The translations under genes and the position numbers were made by a program. This document shows, piece after piece, positions 49,601-61,092 of a DNA stretch of 64,000 bases (positions within the stretch are counted from its first letter, which is position 1; each line of letters starts with the position of its first letter). The notes beneath the pieces were generated by a model. The model saw nothing but the letters and a program-made list of their open reading frames with translations. It had not been told where the DNA came from and ran no database searches. The stretch is from the NCBI GenBank assembly GCA_028751875.1, contig CM054145.1, positions 42,208,080 through 42,272,079 of the forward strand. Direction: 5' to 3'. The DNA comes from Rapana venosa (lineage: Eukaryota > Mollusca > Gastropoda > Neogastropoda > Muricidae).

Positions 49601-51837
49601 AAAAAAAAAAAAAAAAAAAGAAGAAAAAAAGCTCGCCATCTTTAACAAGCAGAAACGACAGCAATATAGACTGCAGAAAGAATACAAGCTTTTTCGAAGG
49701 AAAAAACGGAAGGCATACAAATGCAATATGGATATAATATTCTCTGTAATTTTACTTTAATATTTGATTTTTGAAGATATCATTTTTTTTAATTGTTTTT
49801 CTACTGTTTTCGATTCCATCCACTGGTGCTTAGACCCTACCAGAATTTTCATGGCTTAAGTTTAAAACCATTGTATGGCTGAGTTCAGTTAAACAAGATC
49901 AGTTCTCCACACAACAAACAACGACATCATTCTCGATCTACTCCAATCCTTCACTAGATCACCCCACAAAATAACCATGCACAACATATTCTTTTCTTCA
50001 ACTGCCAGTGGATTCTTTAAGGCAAATAGCAAAAAACTAGGCTGTACTGAGGATGATAGCTATTCCTAGGCCACCAATTTTTTTTTTTGCTTTCCAGATT
50101 ATTTCTTTAAAATGTTTTTTTTTAAACATAACAAACCTCAAGGTATTAAAAAAAAAGAAACATGGCAGACACGTCAACAAATAACATGGCAGAATGAACA
50201 TACTGTATCCCTCCCAATGTTTACAGTTTAACTCAGTCAATCAGTATGTGATAATACAGACACGTCCTAGAAGGCTGGGGAGAGAAAAAAAAAGAGAAGA
50301 AAAGAAGGGAAAGAAGGCCTTTTGGATACCGAAAAAGCCCCTAAAACTAATCAAAGCAAAGAACGTCCCCCCCTCCCCAACCACCACCACTTTCTACACT
50401 AAAACACGGCAGATGAATGGACAGGGGTCTAGAAAGCACTTCCAAGAATAAAAGGTAAGGTAAGAGAGGAAAACTAACTGAAGGCAGAAAGAAACCGATT
50501 GCTAGAAGCAAAAAAGCCAGTGCTGACAATTCCCACACAGTGGGGGGTAGGCCTACCATAGATACTGAACCAGTCCCTACCATCCTCACTGGGGGCTTTT
50601 CCATGATACAAAGGCATTTCTTTTCCATCCATTACTTGCTTAAAAAGTAAAACAAACAAAACGGAAAGATAGAAAACCAAACCAAACACCACCACCACCG
50701 CTAAAAAAAAAGCAAAAACAAATCTAAAAAATCCTCCCAAACTCAACAAATAACAACAACAACAATAAAACATAATCGAAAAGTTCAGTACAAAAATACA
50801 TATAAAAGAAGCCTTGAACAACATTCGATGCCGGTGGAGAGAATAATCACCCTATGTTTAAGCCTTTTCTTTTGTTGTTGCTGTTGGTGTTGTTGTTGTT
50901 GAGAAAAAAAAGTTATAATTATATAAATCTTCACACAAAAACAAAGACACAATGCTGTTCAGCTTACATGTCACCTTTGCTTTGGAGGGATTTCAACACC
51001 CCCCACCCCAACCCCCCTTCTAATCATCCTTTGGTCTAACTGTCTTGTTTGTACCTTAGCTGACAGTGATGGCCATGATAGTCTAGTTGGCACCGAGTAT
51101 GCTTGATGCCAGTCACTATACTAACCTTGGAGTTCCTTGATTATACAGTCTTGCTCATTTTCTGCATCACCACCAAGGACCATCCTAGGGCTGAACAATG
51201 GGACCACAGGGACATCAATAATGATCACAAAATAAATTGACAGGAATTCCTCCTTCAAAGTGTATTTATTCTCCTCCTCCTTCTTCTTCTTCTCCTCCTC
51301 CTCCTTCTCCCCCTCCTCCTCTTTCTTCTTCTGTGTTCCCTGACCATTCTAAAAGTGTATTTGAAATATGGCAATCTCAGTTTTCCAAAGGAGTATAATC
51401 ATTGACAAAGTCACCTGTACGATGGTATTATCACTGTCATAATGCATTATTCCATTCAAGGAATGAAAAAGGTGCAAATCATAGTCACCTACTGGTCTGC
51501 CACTCTTACAAAAAAAACCCAAAACAAAACGATTATGGTATCTCGTTACCATAATTTATGTCATATCATTCTAATGGTAGGACAGTGTATGAACTGCTCA
51601 GTTACTTTCAACACATATAATTATACGACCAACAAAACAGACCACCTTCTTCCACAGCAACAACATGATAAACATCGCCATCGAACGATTTTTCCACCTC
51701 AATTGTGGATTCCAGCAAGTCTTCTTACTGACCTACCAGCCTACAAAAGGCTTGTTTCGTGTCAATGCCAGTACCGCTTAGGGCCCTGTGATCTGTACCA
51801 TGGCTCACATGACAAGCACATAGCCTAATGTGTATTT
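44231..51837. other. Long gene-poor stretch
   Basis: No splice-bounded coding exon or RNA gene was recognised on either strand. Low-complexity content includes (CA)n at 44700, G-rich tracts near 45420 and 46105-46175, a C run at 45660, (GACA)n at 45937-45963, (CTA)n at 46586-46640, a C run at 47847, C-then-A runs at 49587-49618, and a CTC/CTT-rich tract at 51270-51330. Confidence 0.45.
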
Positions 51838-51960
51838 TATTTTTTATATATATTTTATTTCATTCTTTCATTTCAAGGATAATGGAATAAGCACTCATGT
51901 GCTTTTTTTTACATCCAGTCCCCAAGTGTAAGCAGTTTTGTAAAGTTTGTCATCCCTCTC
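51838..51960 (-). mobile_element. SINE group A 3' fragment
   Basis: Minus-strand GATGACAAACTTTACAAAAC, GGGGACTGGATGTAAAAA and the TTATTCCATTATCCTTGAAA tail. Confidence 0.8.
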
Positions 51961-52344
51961 ATGTATTCTTCACGAGGAGCACAATCACATATCTGACTAT
52001 TTTTTTCACTATTTTAAAGTATATTCATTTCACATAAGCAACCTTATCAATACTTCCAAGGCAGAGAGCCGGTTAACATGTTCCAAAACTCACTGCTTAC
52101 AGCAGACATAAAGACATGCACGACTTTTCTGCTAAAGAAGGGACTGATCAGTGGCACTCTTTAACAGCCCGTTTTCTGGCCAGTCCTGTGAGAGAAAACA
52201 AAGAACTTACCAACGTATGAAGACAAAACAAAGAAACAAACGCTCCCCCACCACCCCTTTCCGAGCTAAAAGTACTACAATAAAATAACTTGTTAAGCTG
52301 ATAAAGCCCACATGGATTTGAAATCTGTTGTTCATTATGTTTAA

Positions 52345-52458
52345 GGAGAGTTGCATGCCTGTAAATGATTTGAGTGTAAGCGCTTCAATTTGTTGTTTTT
52401 TTTTACAAGATTCAGCGCTATATAAATTCCATATATTATTATTATTATTATTATTAAG
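52345..52458 (+). repeat. SINE group B / LINE-type 3' tail fragment
   Basis: CAAGATTCAGCGCTATATAA, ATTCCATA and (ATT)n match the unusual tail of the group B copy at 3620 and resemble the LINE end at 9204. Confidence 0.75.
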
Positions 52459-52724
52459 TGGCGCCTACCCACAGGTCAGGCTGACAGGGACAAGGACTGG
52501 AGCAGGCCACCGCTCACCAGTCACACCAGCACAAGACTGAACAGCACTTCTGAACATGTCACACAGGGTGGCTGACTAGGATACAAGCAGTGACTTCAGT
52601 GCCGCTCACAGAAATACCTGTTCAGGATATTCAACGGTCATTAGTGGATAAATTTGTAAGCGAGGTCAGCATATCCAGGAACCAGTCGAGGCCTCCAAAT
52701 AATATAATTATAGACATTTCACAT

Positions 52725-52830
52725 CCCCGAAGTCGGAATACAGCTACCTTTATGGAGGGCAAACAACGGTCGCAAACATAAAATCTCACCACAGGTGAAC
52801 CTTGGAGCTGTAGCCGAGGGAGGCCAAAAA
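52725..52830 (+). repeat. T2 tail fragment
   Basis: CCGAAGTCGGAATACAGCTA, ATCTCACCACAGGTGAACC and GGAGCTGTAGCCGAGG match the tail module T2 seen in SINE groups A and C. Confidence 0.75.
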
Positions 52831-53617
52831 AAAACCCAAAAAAGGAAGAAAGACATTTCACAGACACAGAACCAAGCACTGAAGCACAGAGGGGATACAC
52901 TCAGCCTCTGTGAGGGAGCTTAACAGGATACTGGGGTGACACTGTTCATGGACTGATGATACATAAGTGACAGCATTCAGTGTTGTTATCCTTGTCGTAG
53001 GCACAGGCAAGCAAAGCCAACATATCTGCCTGGAAAAAAACAACCGCACAAAACGAACATGGTTATTATCGATTTTGATAAATTTATGACTTTTTTTATT
53101 TTTACAAACACTGAATCATTATAATACAGTAGAAAGTACAATTCGCAGAGAAACAATTAATTCAATGTACAAATATATATCATCACAACTTAACGAGCAT
53201 CAAAGGATGAATTAAACATCATCCAGTCCACATGGTTAAACATCACCAAATCATCGAGACAATTTCAGGGTTATTACAAATGAAACCATTGACTTGGTAT
53301 ACTTGTAGCAATAAAAACAAAGATATCTGACCCAGAAGAACAATGGCCGTTATAAAATAGTTTTGATTTGACGTTTTCCTGGCAACAACATCGTCACAAT
53401 TTCCCTCTTTTCATTATTAATACAAGCTGTTTTCTTGTTTATAAAATATCATGGACACTGAGTTTGCTAGCAATACATTTTGGACACATAGGGCCAAACT
53501 TACAGTGTTTGAATCACACAAGCAAACAGACCTTGGCACATACAAATATCTCGGATATTTACATACAGATTTTACAGAGGGTGTGTGAAAAACATACAAA
53601 CAACCACGGTATGTGCT

Positions 53618-53700
53618 GAATCCATTATGGGTAACTGAAATGTTTCTTTCGCTCTGGCAGAATCCATTATGGGTGGACAGAAATGTGTCTTCCACTCTGA
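53618..53700 (+). repeat. Two-copy tandem duplication of about 45 bp
   Basis: GAATCCATTATGGGT followed by an AAATGT-containing spacer and CACTCTG or CGCTCTG appears twice in a row. Confidence 0.7.
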
Positions 53701-53763
53701 AAATGTCCTGGCACTTAATGACACATTGGATGTGTTACTGTTTTTACAAATCTGTGATCCGTG

Positions 53764-53765
<2 letters not shown>

Positions 53766-53838
<73 letters not shown>

Positions 53839-53870
53839 CGTGTGTGTGTGTGTGTGTGTGTGCATGTCCT

Positions 53871-53920
<50 letters not shown>
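53766..53920. repeat. (TG)n then (GA)n
   Basis: About 108 bases of TG with a short CG insert at 53831 are followed by about 45 bases of GA. Confidence 0.95.
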
Positions 53921-53923
<3 letters not shown>

Positions 53924-54361
53924 TACCTTGAAGGTGGATGGAAGAGTACAGCAGGCAGTTAGGCTATAACTTTACATTAAACTTACCAAAAATAAAGATG
54001 GTAAAAGACACAAAAAGAAAATCCTCCAGACACAATGTAAAAGTCATATAAAGACACAACAATTTGAGATATAAAATCACTGTGTAATGTACTGTACTGT
54101 ACTGTGAACGTACGATTTTGACATATTGACAGCAAGACTCTACACCAGGACAAATGCATGTATACATGCAGCATACTTCCAAACAAACAAACAGGTATCG
54201 CGATGATAACACTGTTCAACACGAAGAAGGCCAGCACAATTAAAGCTTGGTAAACAGATCATGAGAAGGCATTTGCATCTCACCAAACACACAACACACC
54301 GTTCCCCAAACCCTGGCTAAATTAATTACAAACACAGTTTTACCAAAATTCAAGACCAATA

Positions 54362-54371
54362 TTTATTTATT
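54362..54371 (-). promoter_or_regulatory. Candidate poly(A) signals of the SLC16-like gene
   Basis: Two overlapping AATAAA hexamers occur on the minus strand, about 870 bases after the stop codon. They are the first clear signals I noticed; no transcript evidence is available. Confidence 0.35.
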
Positions 54372-54478
54372 CAAATTTTTCTAACATGTGTTGTGCTTTT
54401 TTTTTCCTTTTTAGTACCAATCTGATCTGCAGGTCAAAGACAAAACAATTTTTTGAAGAAAAGAATCTCTGTAATTAA

Positions 54479-54676
54479 TTACCCCCCTTTTTCATAAACT
54501 CTTGTCACAAATTCTTTTGCCCAATGTTTATGCTGCACTTGAAGAACGTCCATCATGGATTGGCGATTCTGGACCCCCCTCTCTCCCTCTTTCTGAAGTG
54601 ACTGTTTCTGACACACAGTTTCAGCGGAACGTTGGAACTCCTCTTCTACTGTATCGTTGACGAGCAAGTCAGACAT
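54479..54676 (-). other. Small open frame in the presumed SLC16 3' UTR, not recognised
   Basis: A 65-codon frame starts MSDLLVNDTVEEEFQRSAE and has a charged, helix-forming composition. I recognise no family. It lies downstream of the SLC16 stop on the same strand, so it could be 3' UTR, a separate small exon or chance. The neighbouring 54766-55180 is also open on both strands without a recognisable domain. Confidence 0.2.
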
Positions 54677-55240
54677 AGTTCAGAATGCTTCTTTTGTGTA
54701 TTTTTCACTTCTGATTAAAAAAATTTTTAAGGTTTTTTTTTTATAACTTTGTGACATGATACTGGTCACGTTGCAGGATCTTCTTTCAAAGTTAATGAAA
54801 AGTATAGAGAAGATGGTCTGGCTAGTAAGGGGGATCGGACCTGTGTTGATTTGAAACACACATCTTGGCAGACATCATGAGAAGACAAGACAGTTTTTGT
54901 GATGTGATGTGTGTGAGGGTGGAGTATGGCGACCTGTGGACCAAATAAACAGGTGCCATCACATAGTTCCGTGAAGAATTCGTGAAATATGTCACCAAAA
55001 ATATGAAGGCCTTCGCAAAGAACAGAGGACTTAACCAACCAGCAAAGCCCCCCAAAACAGACCTGTCGGCACATCGTCGCTGGCTTTTCGGCCAGATTCA
55101 GCATTTCCTTGTGGACGTACGCTCCACCAAATCTGACCCAATCCCCTGGCTGGGTTGTTTCCATGTAGTGCTCTGTTAAGTGTGTTTAAGCTGTGACATG
55201 ACAACAGTCACTGTGATCCAGTATCTTCCCTCTGAACTGT

Positions 55241-55980
55241 TCAGACCTGTGCTTCACACAGGTTGATGTACAGATCACTGTCGTAGGACACGGTGGCTGT
55301 GGACTCCTTCTCCTGACTGGGCGGGTCAAAGTAGTCAATCCTGACGTCGTTCTTCTTGCTCTTCTTGCTGCTGCTGCTGCTGCTGTCCACAGCCTTGCTG
55401 GAGGGCCCCCCGCAGGCCTTGTCCGTCTTGCTGGTGTTGGAGAACGTGCTGTCGGAAGGACCGTCCGCGGCCAGCTCCCCGTCTCCCTCCTGCCGACACC
55501 GCCTCTCCAGCGAGTTGCTCCCCCTGCTGCAGGAAGCGGCGCCGCAAGCGGCATCCCCAGAGCAGCTGCGGCTGCCATCTTTCTCCTCGGCGATCTTGGA
55601 CAGCACGGAAGCCTTGCTGCCGTTTCTCTCGCGCTCCTTGCAGTGCTGCGATGTGCCAGGGCCCTGCGGCATGGCCAGGTCCCCGTCCTTGCTGCCCCTG
55701 CTGCCGTCACTGCGGGGTCCGCGGTTGGCCATGACGCACTGGGCGTGGTTGGCGTTCTTGCAGACGGCCCCGCCCTCCGTCAGGTCCAGCTCCAGCAAGG
55801 CGGCAGCTTCGGCTGTCATGTTGGAGGAGCTGACGCTGCTCTGCTTCTGCAGGATGACGTGGTTGGAGGGGTGACGCTCAAAGTAGGGCATGGCGTAAAA
55901 CAGCAGGCCCCCCACCACCATCGTCACGCCCGAGAAGACGTATGCTGCGCTGGCTGAAGAGTAGGCCGTTTTCAGGTAGC
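55241..55980 (-). CDS. SLC16-like terminal coding exon
   Basis: The acceptor is TGTCTGTTTCAG. The exon encodes the last transmembrane helix and the long cytoplasmic tail, and ends at TGA 55241-55243. Confidence 0.9.
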
Positions 55981-56370
55981 CTGAAACAGACAACGGTGCA
56001 GTGTGACCATCCCCTGAAGGCAAGATTACCAGGCTTTGTGCAGCATGCATATGCTTGCATAACACTGTTGCTAGAGAATTTTACTATTTTGGGGGTGGTG
56101 GCCCGCAGCGCTAAAGTGGGGTGACTAGCGGTTACCACAGTCCTTAGATCAAATATCTCCGCTGGGACTATAATATAATCTCAACCAAAATAAAATTCTA
56201 GGCAAAATGATCCATGGCAGTAGCAGTGAAGGTAACCACAAGGACAGTTCTAAGCTTAGCCTTTGTATCTAGATAAATTGCAATAGACTGGCAGGGAAAT
56301 CGTTGTTTGAAGTCCTGCAAAGTCTTGTTTACTCTAGAGAGGGTTTTTCAGGGTCTGCCTGCTTCCGCCG

Positions 56371-56431
<61 letters not shown>

Positions 56432-59400
56432 AGAGAGAGAGAGAGAGAGAGAGTTAAGTGAGTTATACAAATACAGAATCATTAACACGGATGTCATCTA
56501 CTTTAGTGATGGCAAGCTGACAGTGTGCTACAACTACCGAGATTTCTTCAAGGCCTAGGTTTGTAGTCTCATCTGGTGGACTTTCGGGAGAGTGGAATCA
56601 GTGCTGATGTTAAATCCAGGGCAAAAATCCCCTTGAACGGGCATCTCGATGGTAGCTCAAACCGGGGCTTGATCCCAGGGGCGTCAAATCGCGACACAAT
56701 ACTGTAACTACTTTGCTATCCTCGCCCCCTCCCCCTATATTATATAAATATTTCAATATTCCGATTTCACTTTTCCCGTTTTACATCATTAAGCTAAACT
56801 ATCCCCTTGCTGCCTTATCCAGAACTGTTTTAAAAACAAGAAAAAGTGCGTGTATTCTACTGAGTCAATTTTCTGAATTTAAAATAGGTCTAGCAAAAGC
56901 ATAAGCAAATGGCGGACGGTTAGCCGAAGAAGTCTCAGATTGTGACAGTCTTCCTGTCTGCAGATTCAGAACGGCGCAGTGAATGTGACCACTGTTGAGC
57001 AGAAATCCCAGCTTGAGCTTTGCCACTACATTATATTATCGTCATGGGGGTGGGGTGGGGGGGGGGGGATTGGTGGTTGGGACTGGGGAAAGGGTAGTTC
57101 ACTGGGTAATAGGCTGCTTAGGTCTAAGGGGACGGGATAGCCTAGTGGTTAGAACATTGCGCTCGCAATCTGACGACCCGGGTTCTATTCACGTTCAAGG
57201 GGAAATTTTCCCCTGGAGTTAACATCAGTGCAGACACCCCCCCCCCCCCCCCCCCTCCCACCAAAAGTCCTTCGGATGAGACTATAAAACCGACGCCCCG
57301 TGTGCGAACGCACGCAGAACATCTTGCGCACACGTTAAAATCCTGTTCCACTTTTCGGAAGAGTAGGCCATTGTGTGCCGGTGGGAACAGATGACAATTT
57401 ACAAAACCGCATGCACACGGGGACTGGATGTAAAAAAAAAAGCGCATGAGTGCTTATTCCATTATCCTCGATATAAAAGAATAAAATCTATTTTAAAAAA
57501 TAAAATAAAATTCTTCTTCAGTCTTCTTCTTTCGTTTCTCGGCTAGAGCTCCGAGGTTTACTAATAGTGAGAGTTTTGCCTGTGTGACCGAGTTCCCCTT
57601 CCCCCCCCCCCCCTCCGCCCACACACACAAACACCATTTAGGTAGCCGCATTCCGACTTCGGGGATAAGTGAAAACAGGCATTACTGAACGCCACCAACA
57701 CGATCCAGCAGCGAAGCCAGGCCTCTTACTGGAAGTTCGGCGGCATCCTGACAGCCCAACACTACCTCCATGTGGACTGATGGCTCTTGGGTGTGGCGGA
57801 CCAAACCTGCTGGGGGCTGTGTATGGTGCTATCGGGGTGGGCAGTGTGAGATAGAAGCACTGGGATCTCGCCTGAGATTTTTTGGGTTTTTTTTTGTTCC
57901 TGGGCTAGAGCTCCGAGGATCACCAATGGTGAGATTTTGCGACCGTTTTTGCCCACCATGAAGGTGGCTAGCCGCATTGCGACTTCAGGGATATATGCTG
58001 GGTATGTTCGTGTTTCCGTAACCCACCAAATGCTGATATGAATGACGGGATGGGCCAATTTAATGTGCATATTTGATCTTCTGCAGGTGTATATACACGA
58101 AGAGAATTAAGGCACTGGCAGGTCTGCTGCACTTGAAGTTGACCTGTGAGTTCGTGTAAATCCCCACATCCTTAATTTGCCAGACGTCATCAAGATTCGA
58201 ACTCAGGACTTCATGCACCTATGAGATTGAAGACGAACGGGCATAAACCACTCGGCTATATAGCGTCAGTCTCGCTTGAAACGAAACAGCACACACAAAA
58301 AACAAGAACATCACCACCAGTATCACTACCAACTAACAATCACGAATACTACCCCCCCCCCCCACCCCCCAAAAAAAAAAATCAAACAAACACACCAACA
58401 TTACAAACACACACACACATATCCTAATCATCAACTAACGCCTACAGGTCCACCACCACCACCACCACCACCACACTAACGCCTAAAGGTCCACCACCAC
58501 CACCACCACCACCTCCAACACCACCACACTAACGCCTAAAGGTCCACCACCACCACCACCACCACCACACACACACCACCACCACCACTACGTAGTCACC
58601 ACCACCACCACCCACCACCACCACCACCACCACACACCACCACCACTACGTAACCACCACCACCACCACCACCACCACACACCACCACCACTACGTAGTC
58701 ACCACCACCACCACCACACACCACCACCACCACCACCACCCACCACCACCACACACACCACCACCACTACCACCACCACCACACACACACACCACCACCA
58801 CTACGTAGTCACCACCACCACCACCACCCACCACCACCCACACACACACCACCACCACACCACCCCCACAACCCCCCCCCACACACCCCCCCCCACCCCA
58901 CCCCCAACCCCCCCCAACAACCCCCCCCACCCCCCCACCCCCCCACACCCCCACCCCCCCCCCCCCCCAACCCCCCCCCAACCCCCCCCCCAACCACCAC
59001 CTCCCCCCACAACACCCCCCCCAACCCCCCCCACCACCCCACCCCACCCCCAACCCCCAAACACTACTCACTAGCAACGGGAGCCCCGAACAGGAAAGGG
59101 AAGCACTGCACGGCGGCCATGAAGCTCCAGGCTCTCTCCATCAGCTGCTGGTGCACCAGCTCCAGCGTGTACAGCTTGAGGCCCAGGTAGTAGGCCCCGG
59201 CCACGGCCCCGTAGGCCCAGGCGTACAGCGAGTAGGCCCTGACGTCTCGGGCCAGCACCAGCAGCAAGGTGAGGGCCCCGCCAGCCACGGCCGCGGTCTG
59301 CACCAGATGGCGTCGGCAGATGAAGCAGTCGGCGCTCATGCGGATGGTGAGGTAGCCCAGGGCCACGCAGCCGGCCACGAAGCCCAGCCCCAGGAAGATG

Positions 59401-59459
59401 CTGAGCAGCAGCAGCTTGTCGTCGTCGTCCAGCACCTTGGCGTCTTGGGCCGAGCGTAC
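55241..59459 (-). CDS. SLC16-type monocarboxylate transporter (MFS), 3' two exons
   Basis: Members of this family move monocarboxylates or related solutes across membranes, often with protons. Two minus-strand coding exons, 59072-59459 and 55241-55980, give the C-terminal 375 residues. Helices are visible in LLLLSIFLGLGFVAGCVALG, AAVAGGALTLLLVLA, YAWAYGAVAGAYYLGLKLY and AAVQCFPFLFGAPVAS, and after the splice in YVFSGVTMVVGGLLFYAMPY. The FGAPVAS-YLKTAYSSASAAYVFSG junction matches the GPPxAG region before the last helix of MCTs. A hydrophilic tail of about 200 residues, Ser- and Lys-rich with a (AGC)n-coded Ser run, follows and ends LYINLCEAQV. Both exons are far more GC-rich than the surroundings. 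The N-terminal half must lie beyond 64000. The closest vertebrate paralogue cannot be named from this part. Confidence 0.87.
56374..56453. repeat. (GA)n array
   Basis: About 80 bases of GA with one GGGG interruption, in the last SLC16 intron. Confidence 0.95.
57130..57510 (+). mobile_element. SINE group A, near full length, tail T1
   Basis: tRNA-like head with box A TAGCCTAGTGGTTAGAACA and box B GACCCGGGTTCTATTC, then a 17-base C run, the AAGTCCTTCGGATGAGACTA body, GAGTAGGCCATTGTGTGC and the T1 tail GGGGACTGGATG, TTATTCCATTATCCTCG, AATAAAAT. It is the most complete group A copy here. Confidence 0.88.
57515..57850 (+). repeat. Antisense T2 tail followed by group E repeat
   Basis: CTCGGCTAGAGCTCCGAGG and CCGCATTCCGACTTCGGGGA (57515-57670) are the reverse of tail T2. 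57675-57850 matches the group E repeat at 39262 (CATTACTGAACGCCACCAA, ATCCAGCAGCGAAGCCAGG). Confidence 0.7.
57860..58265 (-). mobile_element. SINE group C, complete, tail T2
   Basis: The minus-strand head reads TATAGCCGAGTGGTTTATGC, a long variable-arm-like stretch, then GAGTTCGAATC, as in Ser/Leu tRNAs. The body has CTTCGTGTATATACACCTG and GAAGATCAAATATGCAC. The end is tail T2 (CCGAAGTCGCAATGCGGCTA, CTCGGAGCTCTAGC). Confidence 0.82.
58449..59064. repeat. (CCA)n and C-rich tract, G-rich on the SLC16 transcript strand
   Basis: CCA repeats occupy 58449-58860, broken by four CACTACGTAGTCACC or CACTACGTAACCACC blocks and by ACGCCTAAAGGTCC blocks. 58850-59060 is almost pure C with single A interruptions. 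Glycine-rich frames on the minus strand are artefacts. Confidence 0.95.
59072..59459 (-). CDS. SLC16-like penultimate coding exon
   Basis: This 388-base exon is bounded by acceptor AAAAACCAG and donor GTGAGT and ends in phase 1. It starts VRSAQDAKVLDDDDKLLLL and ends PFLFGAPVA. Its donor abuts the C-rich tract at 58850-59064. Confidence 0.9.
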
Positions 59460-59740
59460 CTGGTTTTTGGGGTGGGATTGGTGGGGAGTGGGTGGTGGGG
59501 AGGTGGGTGGAGGGGGTGGTGGTGGGGAGTGGAGAGGGTGAGGATGGAATGTGATTGGAAAACCATACACAACGCATGTATGTATGTATGTATGTATGCG
59601 TGTATGGAATGTGACGGAAACCATACACAACGCCCGTGCGTGTGCGTGTGCATGTATGCATGCGTGCGTGCGTGTATGCACACACGCAAGCACACACGCA
59701 AGCATGCAAGTATGCACGCACGTAAGATGCACACAAGTAT

Positions 59741-59768
59741 GCACGCACACACACACACACACACACAC

Positions 59769-59831
<63 letters not shown>

Positions 59832-59887
59832 CGCGCGCCACAACACACACACACACACACACACAACACACACACACACACACCACA

Positions 59888-59918
<31 letters not shown>
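59741..59918. repeat. (CA)n array with ACGCACGC flanks
   Basis: About 175 bases of CA with a few interruptions, preceded from 59576 by TATG and GTGC runs. It lies just upstream (minus sense) of the SLC16 penultimate exon. Confidence 0.95.
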
Positions 59919-59920
<2 letters not shown>

Positions 59921-59924
59921 GTCT

Positions 59925-60172
59925 ACAGGTGGTCTAGAGGTAACGCGCTCGTCTAGAAAGCGAAAACTCCGGGTCGGAAGAATGCGGTGGTTCGTATCCC
60001 GTTTGGACCAGAAACTTTTCCCCCATCCATTAGATCATGAAGCTGGCCCAGGACAGACAGGAGTGGAGAACATTTGTTGCTGCCCTACGTGCCAATAAGG
60101 CACAAAGGCATTAATGATGATGCCTTTGCCACCTGTGTGTATTAGATCATGAGTGGGTGGTCTAGGCGCTAA

Positions 60173-60203
<31 letters not shown>

Positions 60204-60460
60204 CGTGTGTTACACATAATTATTTAGCGCACGTAAAAGAACCCACGGCAACAATAGAGTTGTCCCTGGCAAAATTATGTAGAAAAAAGCCACTCTGATG
60301 ATAGGGAAACAAATACTGTTGCAGACAAGAAAAAAGAAAAAAAAAAGGGTGGCGCTGCTCTTGTGGCGACGTGCTCTCCCCGGGGAGAGCAGCCCGAATT
60401 TCTCTGCGTGACTTAAAGTGGTATAAATAAAATAAAAAATAAATAAAATAAATAAAATAC
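59925..60460 (+). mobile_element. SINE group B carrying a nested insertion
   Basis: Head GGTGGTCTAGAGGTAACGCG and GGTGGTTCGTATCCC, body GTCCCGTGTGTTACAC, CCACGGCAACAATAGAG and GGGTGGCGCTGCTC, and an (ATAA)n-type end. It is split by the 100-bp LINE tail at 60041-60140. Confidence 0.88.
60041..60140 (+). mobile_element. Extremely 5'-truncated LINE 3' end inside the SINE
   Basis: The 100-bp insert is flanked by ATTAGATCATGA on both sides (60029-60040 and 60141-60152). It encodes LAQDRQEWRTFVAALRANKA and a stop, the usual C terminus of a LINE group, then a short 3' end. 60103-60128 forms a perfect 9-bp stem with an 8-base loop. Confidence 0.9.
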
Positions 60461-60627
60461 ACATACATACGGAGGGAAGGGGAGGTAAAAAAACGAAGCC
60501 GGCCAATAGTACACTGACCTGGGTTAAAAAACCAACAACACGTTGATTTGTTGGTGATGAGATAAAGGCAGGCCCAATACAACCTCCCCAGCCCCCATTC
60601 TCCGTAATTCATCAGCTAGCGTACAGG

Positions 60628-60631
<4 letters not shown>

Positions 60632-60709
<78 letters not shown>
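60632..60709. repeat. (CT)n array
   Basis: About 78 uninterrupted bases of CT. Confidence 0.95.
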
Positions 60710-60711
<2 letters not shown>

Positions 60712-60779
60712 ATCTCTGCGTTCCTTGCCTGGGTGAGACAATTATGTATTGCTTCTTCTGTACTGGAACTCGGCAGAAG

Positions 60780-60930
60780 GTCTCACCCACTGACCTCAGC
60801 CGACACATTCCGACAAGAACAACTCATTTGTCGGGCTGGGAATTGTCTTGTTGCCCGTAACCTAGCGACCGCTGACACGAATTACAGGATCTTTAACATG
60901 CATGTTTGATCTTCTTTATATCTATATCTA

Positions 60931-60979
<49 letters not shown>

Positions 60980-60996
60980 CTCTCTATCTATCTATA

Positions 60997-61092
<96 letters not shown>

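Noticed and set aside
57130..57205. tRNA gene
   Set aside because: It has box A- and box B-like sequence but cannot form a clean cloverleaf and is continuous with a repeated SINE body. The same holds for heads at 37203, 58265, 59925, 61270 and 62060.
59336..59917. Cys/Val-rich N-terminal extensions of the SLC16 exon frame
   Set aside because: They translate the (CA)n intron array. A good acceptor at 59460-59461 marks the true exon start.
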